Source: Phlyctochytrium arcticum
Taxonomy: Eukaryota; Chytridiomycota; Chytridiomycetes; Chytridiales; Chytridiaceae
DNA length: 64,000 bases
Direction: 5' to 3'
Assembly (NCBI GenBank): GCA_025602905.1
Contig: JAHLKI010000002.1
Location: 1,488,001 to 1,552,000 of the forward strand
In this document: positions 58,047 through 64,000 of the stretch, piece by piece
How the letters are laid out: each line of letters starts with the position of its first letter
Position numbering within the stretch: position 1 is the stretch's first letter
Notes under the pieces: generated by a model
What the model was told of the DNA's origin: nothing
The model's input: the letters and a program-made list of their open reading frames with translations, nothing else
Databases searched by the model: none
Position numbers and translations under genes: made by a program

Positions 58047-60202
58047 TTAGAAATTGTTGTGGAGGCCCAGAACTGCGTCAGCTGATGGTTGATCCGATGT
58101 GCTCGAGCGGACGTGCTCAAGATGGTCCAGGTACTTTTCGTCGATGCCACCTAAACAGTCACGATTAGTTTCGAGCGGTTGAGGACAGTAAAGGAAGATG
58201 ATGTTACCCGTAATGTATTTGCCGTTAAAGACTGAAACATCAAAATTCTTGATCTTTGGGTTGAACTTCGATACCGACTTGATCAAATCGTCCAATTCCT
58301 GCACGATCAATGAGAAAGGCTGTTCGCAATCCTCATAAAAGGCAACCAACGAACCTGGTAGATGACACAATCGGCTCCGATCGTCTTGGCAACTTCATCG
58401 TCCGTCTTGTTGTATGCAACGAGTTCCCGACGTGACGGCATATCGATGCCGTATACATTCGGGAATCTATGCAACCAAAAATCGCGTTAATCTTAATGTG
58501 GAAGAACAGGAATGAAGGCAAACTAACCGTATTGGTGGTGCACATGATGCAAAGTAGACTTTGGCGGCACCAGCCTCGCGGGCCATTTGTATAATCTCCT
58601 TAGATGTTGTTCCTCGTACAATTGAATCTGGGCCACAATTGAGAATTTACCATGACGAATGACAACGTTCCCAAGAACTCACCATCGACGAGAAGAACAT
58701 TTTTTCCCTGAAACTCCATGTGCATGGCATTCAGTTTCCGACGCACGGATTTTTGCCTTAGCTGCTGTCCGGGCATGATGAATGTCCGCCCAATATATCG
58801 GTTCTTGATGAACCCTTCCCGATAGAGAATGTTCAACTTGTAAGAGACTTGTAAAGCAGAAGACCGACTCGTATCTGGCACCTGAAGGAATTGTCAGCCA
58901 GTGTAAACAAGGTGCGTGCTCGTGGAAAACTCTACCGGAATGACAACATCAATATCCAGCTGGTGTCCCAACTTCTTGACGACGGCGGTTGCTAATGCTT
59001 CTCCCATGGCCAAACGAGCCTTGTACACTGAAATTCCGTCCATGATAGAATCCGGTCGGGCAAAGTACACGTACTCGAAGATATCTGGAGTGAATTCACG
59101 ACCGGTGACACACTTTTTGGTCTTGATGCCGGTTTTTGTGATGATGACAGCCTCACCTAAAAGCCCGATTAGTCTAATAAAACTTAGAACAACGCATGTA
59201 GGCTAAACGTACCAGGTTGTATGTCGACGTAGCTGCTGAATCCGAGAGCTTCAAGAACCACACTTTCGGAAGCAATCATGTACTCGGTTCCGGATTTTCC
59301 CTCCCGCTGTCCATAGATCAGAGGTCGAATGCCGTTGGGATCCTATGAGAATCTGAGATTATTGCTTTTCCTTGAATGCATCCAGTACCTCAACGTACCC
59401 GAAATCCGATAATTCCGAAACCAGCAATCATGCCGACGCAGGCATATCCACCTTGACATTGCTCAAATACCCCCTCCAGTGCCGTAAAGATGTCCTCTTC
59501 GTTAACTCTAGTGATAGATTTGCACTTAGTCGATATGCCCTGTAGACGTTATGCCGAATGTCCAACCAAACCCACCGAAATTTGCCAGTCTTGTTCAAGT
59601 GATCGGCAAAGATGTTGAGCAGCAACTCCGAGTCAGACTCGGTGTTGACATGACGATGCGCCTGATGATCCAAGTAATCCCGCAATTGAGCCGAGTTGGT
59701 CAGATTTCCATTCTAGTGGGTAAATTCGTCAGTCACATCCAACCAGTGATTAAATGGATTTCAAACCCTTACATGAGCGAAAACAATGCCGTACGGGCTG
59801 TTGACATAGAATGGCTGTGCTTCGGCATTCGATGATGTTCCAGCAGTGGGGTATCGCACTGTCATTAGATGAATGTGAGCATTGTCATCCAGCAATATCA
59901 ACATTTGCCTTGAACTGACCATGCCCAACGCCTAATGATCCACGCAGCTGCAGAATCTTGCCAGCTTCAAAGACATCCCTGACCATGCCGTTCCCCTTGC
60001 ATTGGTACAGCCGTCCCTTTTCTCCACAAGTGATAATTCCAGCCGCATCCTGTTATAAACAACCCCATTTAGCACTTTTGCCATGGACCCAACAGAACGA
60101 ACATACCTGGCCCCGGTGCTGGAGAAGTCCCAGGCCTTCATAGAGCTCGGCGCTAGCGGTAGCATTGGACTCGCCGAGGATCACGGCAGCAATTCCACAC
60201 AT
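58047..60202 (-). CDS. ADE4: Amidophosphoribosyltransferase
   Basis: Twelve exons: 60202-60107, 60049-59920, 59858-59773, 59712-59576, 59507-59399, 59342-59213, 59156-58936, 58881-58683, 58627-58528, 58466-58355, 58298-58208 and 58150-58047, 504 aa with all phases consistent. It is the first committed enzyme of purine synthesis, transferring glutamine amide nitrogen to PRPP. The nucleophile Cys2 directly follows the start (MCGIAAV), with no propeptide, as in yeast. Other marks: [26 protein letters not shown], the PRTase region [13 protein letters not shown], and the PRPP loop [14 protein letters not shown]. It is tail-to-tail with VMA21 (204 bp apart). With eleven introns of 54-68 nt it is the most fragmented gene here. 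Confidence 0.96.
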
Positions 60203-60546
60203 GACTTGTTGGGTTTTCCTGGTTTGGGCTGCACGACCTTGGTGAAGCAACAGTCTTCGGTTGTTGAACCCATCCATCGGCTGCGCCATTTCCTGCGCCA
60301 CATCAGATCAATGTTTGGGCGAAAACAAAGGAAAATGGAATTTACCCCCAGAACTTTGAGCGATAGATTTTTCCAATCGTTCATTCACTAATAGAAGCAA
60401 CCGGCTGGATCAGTTTATGTGTGTTTAATTTGGGCAAAAGGCATTTTGTTTTGCGAAAAGGTGGACAATGTCGGTGCGCTTGGAGTCGGATTCGGGTGAA
60501 TGGTCTCGACCAGCGGGAACTACCATCCATATCTAATGAGCACAAG

Positions 60547-60557
60547 TATATATATAA
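60547..60557 (+). promoter_or_regulatory. TATA box before the small ORF at 60611
   Basis: TATATATATAA about 54 bp upstream of the ATG at 60611. It is the main contextual support for a real transcription unit there. Confidence 0.5.
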
Positions 60558-60610
60558 GGCGCATCTAACTTAGGAGGATGGTTGTTTGTATTTGATTTCG
60601 GCTTTCAAAA

Positions 60611-60934
60611 ATGTCTGGGGCGCCAAATCTTTATCCGACCCATATATGCATGCTCCATAAAGTACTTGCTCGTTGCATCATGAAAAATACTCCCACGAAC
60701 TTGAGATGCCAATTCATCTCAGGACTAAATCGTATTTCTCCAAAGACCCCGACTCTCAAAGTTCTTGCAAACCACTGCGCTTTTTCTACAAGCAGCGCCA
60801 ATAAGCACATCTCGAGACACGTTTGCCCAGCTCAGATGCTTGCAAAGTTGCCAGTCCCCGAATCCTCCTACAACCTGGGGGAAGTCAAGCTCTTTAGCTC
60901 TTCTTCAGGCCCAAGCGCTTTGATATACAGTTAG
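60611..60934 (+). CDS. Small unknown protein, possibly mitochondrial
   Basis: A 107-codon ORF with a TATA-like box 54 bp upstream and the start context AAAATGTC. The sequence is Ser/Lys/His-rich and poor in acidic residues over the first 75 positions, with a phrase FSTSSANKHISRHV that resembles mitochondrial presequence ends. No family is recognised. The reading frame ends TTGATATACAGTTAG, and an intron leading to a further exon around 60978-61166 (a hydrophobic ORF) cannot be excluded. Expression data would decide; I hold it as a weak prediction. Confidence 0.35.
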   Translation: MSGAPNLYPTHICMLHKVLARCIMKNTPTNLRCQFISGLNRISPKTPTLKVLANHCAFSTSSANKHISRHVCPAQMLAKLPVPESSYNLGEVKLFSSSSGPSALIYS

Positions 60935-61343
60935 TCAAGTTCCCACCCAACGCGTCCACGCGTCGAAACTGCGCAGATTGCTGAAGCTACCATCTGAAAC
61001 GCCGGGAGCTGATTTTCACAAACAAGGTGCAATTGATTTGCCATCAAACGTCTATTCATTTACTGTTATGCTCGCTATTTTCCATGTTGTTTTATGTTAC
61101 TTGGATTGGCTATGCGAAGTTTGTTTCAACGAGCCCGATCTGCAAAAAGTAGCAGCTTGGCTGTGAGAAACCCAGCATTTGAAAGAAAAAAGGTTGCTCC
61201 GGGCATCTGCTCAGGCTCTCCAGCATAGGTTGAGTGAGTTCATGGTCGTCGACTCGACGTCGAGGGAATATAAATATTTGCAATGATAACCATCTCCCCC
61301 TCATCTCACACCAACCCAGCAACCCATAGAAACAACGACAATC
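60935..61343. promoter_or_regulatory. Tyrosinase upstream region with TATA box and palindrome
   Basis: TATAAAT at 61269-61275 lies 69 bp before the tyrosinase ATG. A near-palindrome CGTCGACTCGACG (61247-61259) lies just upstream of it and is a candidate regulator site. The ORF at 60978-61166 is not supported as a gene. Confidence 0.45.
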
Positions 61344-63097
61344 ATGCGTCTCAAGAGCCTACTGTTCATTTCGACGGCTGCCAGTAGCACACTGGCAGCT
61401 TCCATTCCCGGATCTCCTCGATCCGCCTCGATTTCTGTCCTGTCTGCCGCCCATTCACCTGCCATCTCGGGAGCCGATTCGGTGCAACTGCTGGCCCGGG
61501 ATGCACTTGATAGTCGAGATTCGTTGCTTGCGGATGATCCTCCGGTCCTCAGACGCCAGAAGTCACCTACGCCGACTCAAGTTCCAGAACCCACCCCTCG
61601 GCCTCGGCCCCAACCCAAAAGTCCCTTACCTGATTCACCCCGCAAACTCCCTCCTACGGGACCACCCAAGCTTCCTCCCGCGGCACCAACTAGGCTTCCT
61701 CCTCCGGTACCAACCAGGCTTCCTCCCACGGGACCACCCAAGCTTCCTCCTGCGGCACCAACTAGGCTTCCTCCCCCGGTACCATCCAGGCTCCCTCCCA
61801 CGGTAGCAACCAACCTTCCTCCCACGGTACCAACTAATCTTCCTCCCACGGTACCACCCAACCTCCCTCCCAACGGCGGCGGTCGTCCTCGTGGAGGTCC
61901 CGCAAACCGCACCCCAATCCCCGCCGAGCCCCCACTCACCACTATCCCCATCTACTCTACATCCCGCAACGGCCCCTGCACCGCGCCGAGCACCCGCGTA
62001 GAATGGAGGCAACTCACCGAAGCGCAGCGACAAGAGTATATTACCAGTGTCCAGTGCTTGAAAGCGACGCCCTCCAAGACAAAGATGACGGGAGCCCAAT
62101 CTCACTATGATGACTTTGTTTTGAACCATGTTGTCATTTTGAAGGACGCGCATTTATCGGTAGGTTTATCTTTTCTCCATCAAATATGCTCACATACTAA
62201 GAATTATGTTTTAGCCCATCTTTTTACCTTACCACCGCGGTCTCATGTCGGCCTACGAATCCGCCCTCCGGGAAACCTGCAATTACCGAGCCCCTCTTCC
62301 CTACTGGGACTGGTCCGTCGACTACCTCCACCCGGACCAATCTCCCGTCTGGTCTTCCAACGGCGGGGTAGGCGGCAACGGCAATCAAACTCATGACGGG
62401 TGCGTCAACAGTGGCCCCTTTGCAGTACAACCCGTCACGTACCCCACCCCACACTGCCTCCGCCGCAACTTTCTCTACAGCCAATTGGCCGGCCCCCTTC
62501 TCGGCTCCTTCTACGCACCCCTAGAAATCTCCCGAATCCTGGCATTTCCCACCCTAGACCAATTCCGGAAAACCCTCGAATCCCTCCCTCACAACAACGT
62601 TCATCAGGGGATCGGCGGCGACATGGCTGCGCTATCCACGTCTGTGAACGATCCGATTTTCTTCTTGCATCATGCGAATGTGGATCGGTTGTGGTGGACG
62701 TATCAGAAGTCGCATCCTGAGTGGGCGGACCGCACCGAAATGGAGGGAGATGTAGAGACGGAAATGTCTTATTCGTCCATCATTCGACGCTTGAAGATGA
62801 ACGAAACGTTCAATACGCAGGGTGGCGCCGATGGGTACTTTGTAAGTACCAGTCTCCTTTCACTTACTTACTTTCCCACTCAAGCTCATTCACCTTTTTT
62901 CCCAGTGCTACACCTACTCCGACTCCATCCAACCCGCGTCCAATCTGGCCCAACAGCCTCTATCTCAGCACCCTCCCCTCACTCAAGCCTACCTCGAGTC
63001 CATGAACTACACACCTGCGCAAATCGCCGACGTACGCAGCTTGGAATCCGACCACGCCCGCTTCATCGACGAACATAATGCGCAGTTAACCTCCTAA
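61344..63097 (+). CDS. Secreted tyrosinase with proline-rich N-terminal repeats
   Basis: Three exons, 61344-62159, 62215-62841 and 62906-63097, 544 aa. It is a type 3 copper enzyme oxidising phenols to quinones, as in melanin synthesis. The N terminus is a signal peptide (MRLKSLLFISTAASSTLAAS). Residues about 100-178 are tandem LPP repeats. The CuA site comprises HYDDFVLNH, then AHLSPIFLPYHRG and the YWDWS box. The CuB site is HNNVHQG followed by DPIFFLHHANVDRLWW. The copper-binding histidines appear complete. The C terminus is short. The LPP repeats resemble an extracellular spacer or wall-anchoring stalk, and are not usual in tyrosinases as far as I know. An intron interrupts CuA. Confidence 0.93.
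61645..61875 (+). repeat. Tandem LPP-repeat coding array
   Basis: About nine imperfect 24-bp units (typical unit CTTCCTCC.ACGG.ACCA.C.) encode LPP-x5 motifs such as LPPTGPPK, LPPAAPTR, LPPPVPTR and LPPTVPTN. A three-unit higher-order block (TGPPK, AAPTR, PVPxR) occurs twice, pointing to unequal exchange. Confidence 0.85.
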
Positions 63098-63541
63098 AGA
63101 ATTGAGTCTCCCCTTGCCTAATTTAACTTTCCCATACAAAAGTTCTACCTTCTATTCCACCCGACGTCCTTTAAAATTAGCATAGACATAACGCTATAGA
63201 CCTTTTTATCAAATACAATATCATTATCCGCACGGAGCAATAGAAATATGCCATCATCCGATCGGGCGATTCAACTTGACTCTCAGCCTTCGAGAAGAAC
63301 TAGTGCGTGTATTGACTTGTCACTCTGCTTTCAATTTGTCACCCCACGCTCGCCATGAGAAAGGGTATTGCGGCTGCACATTATCCGTTGAACAAAATCC
63401 AGCATCAAATAAGTGAACAAAAGGCACCCAACCATGAAATGCTCCGTTCAATAAGTCAAAAAGTCGAAAGTGAGAGTGTATACAACCATGCAAAATCTAA
63501 TGTCTATTCAGCACCCCCACGGCATACCATTCAAAATCCCA
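63098..63541. other. Intergenic region
   Basis: About 440 bp between the convergent tyrosinase and cytidine deaminase genes. It should hold both 3' ends. No gene is supported. Confidence 0.4.
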
Positions 63542-64000
63542 CTAAATAAGCGGCCGATCAAGATCATCCGGTCCAAAACTCTCTGGCAACAACTCCCTCA
63601 AGCGGAACTTCTTGAATGTTCCATCGGGTTTGTAATGGTATACCTGTCAAAAAGCAATTAACAAAAAAGACGTCAAATGATGGTATGGAGTTGAGGTTTA
63701 CCCAGAGTTTGCCACCCCATTCGTTCATGAATTGGCGACATATTCCGCAGGGTGAGATAAATGCGTCCGTGTCGCTTTGGAGAAGGGATTAGGTACTGTG
63801 ATGGGAAAGGAGAATGGGAGAACTTACGTTGTGACACCGACGGCAAAGAATTGGTTTTCACCTTCACTCTACATCAACTTCATGAGTCCAATGGTAAAAT
63901 CAAGTCGCCCCCGAACGGAATGTGGCACATACCACAGCCTTCAAAAACGCAGTTTGCTCGGCACACCGCGTTCCCCCAAACGACGCATTCTCCACATTAC
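63542..64000 (-). CDS. CDD1: Cytidine deaminase, 5' part missing
   Basis: Partial gene running off the right edge. Visible exons are 64000-63933, 63868-63828, 63774-63702 and 63643-63542, with consistent phases. The first visible codons encode NVENASFGGTRCAEQTAFLKAV, the substrate-binding NxE and the catalytic zinc-binding Cys-Ala-Glu. The next exons give GENQFFAVGV and ISPCGICRQFMNEWG with the two other zinc cysteines (PCGxC). The C terminus has LRELLPESFGPDDL. The enzyme deaminates cytidine and deoxycytidine in pyrimidine salvage. The start and N-terminal exons lie beyond the window. Confidence 0.93.

Noticed and set aside
61577..62153. Gly-rich and Arg/Trp-rich minus-strand ORFs opposite the tyrosinase
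   Set aside because: Antisense of the LPP repeat array; no start context or family features.

Overview
The window is nuclear DNA of a fungus, most likely an early-diverging (chytrid-like or related) lineage. The evidence is short GT-AG introns (35-97 nt, mostly 53-70), a Zn2Cys6 transcription factor, CLU1, a DIP2/CMR2-type protein, EMC3, VMA21, a KIN1 kinase with KA1 domain, a fungal-type tyrosinase and a RepHel Helitron. The lineage below 'fungus' is inference. Exon limits were worked out by hand from splice sites, reading phase and family similarity.

Layout. (1) 1-9.4 kb is gene-poor and repeat-rich. Two diverged direct repeats (about 712-1700 and 7120-7850) bracket a decayed RecQ-like helicase and other broken minus-strand ORFs. 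Three small non-autonomous DNA transposons can be recognised by inverted ends and target duplications (TTAA, TA and 8-bp hAT type). (2) 9.5-18.3 kb, minus strand: a five-exon DIP2-like gene (about 2,208 aa) and a class B DnaJ with a heat-shock element upstream. (3) 18.6-29.8 kb: two direct paralogues of a DUF676-like serine esterase. The left copy is broken by two frameshifts, the right copy is intact. They flank two Helitrons in exact head-to-tail tandem, a 5.4-kb RepHel element and a 0.54-kb non-autonomous one. (4) 30-64 kb is a compact euchromatic region: TPT-family transporter, CLU1, Zn2Cys6 factor and bHLH factor (divergent pair), EMC3, KIN1, NHX-type Na+/H+ exchanger, F-box protein, unknown 7-TM protein, cyclic-nucleotide-binding protein, proline iminopeptidase, ornithine decarboxylase, VMA21, ADE4, a small unknown gene, tyrosinase, and a cytidine deaminase cut off by the right edge.

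The genes are not an operon. They are mostly single housekeeping functions: endosome/vacuole pH (NHX, VMA21), polyamine and purine/pyrimidine metabolism (ODC, ADE4, CDD), ER insertion (EMC3) and polarity signalling (KIN1). The points most worth a second look are an exact 174-bp in-frame duplication inside ornithine decarboxylase that doubles active-site residues, a 179-bp perfectly identical tract between the esterase paralogues that are otherwise about 85% alike (gene conversion), the head-to-tail Helitron pair with unusual ends, and twelve CTCCG pentamers in the divergent promoter of the two transcription factors. I found no convincing tRNA, rRNA or CRISPR array.
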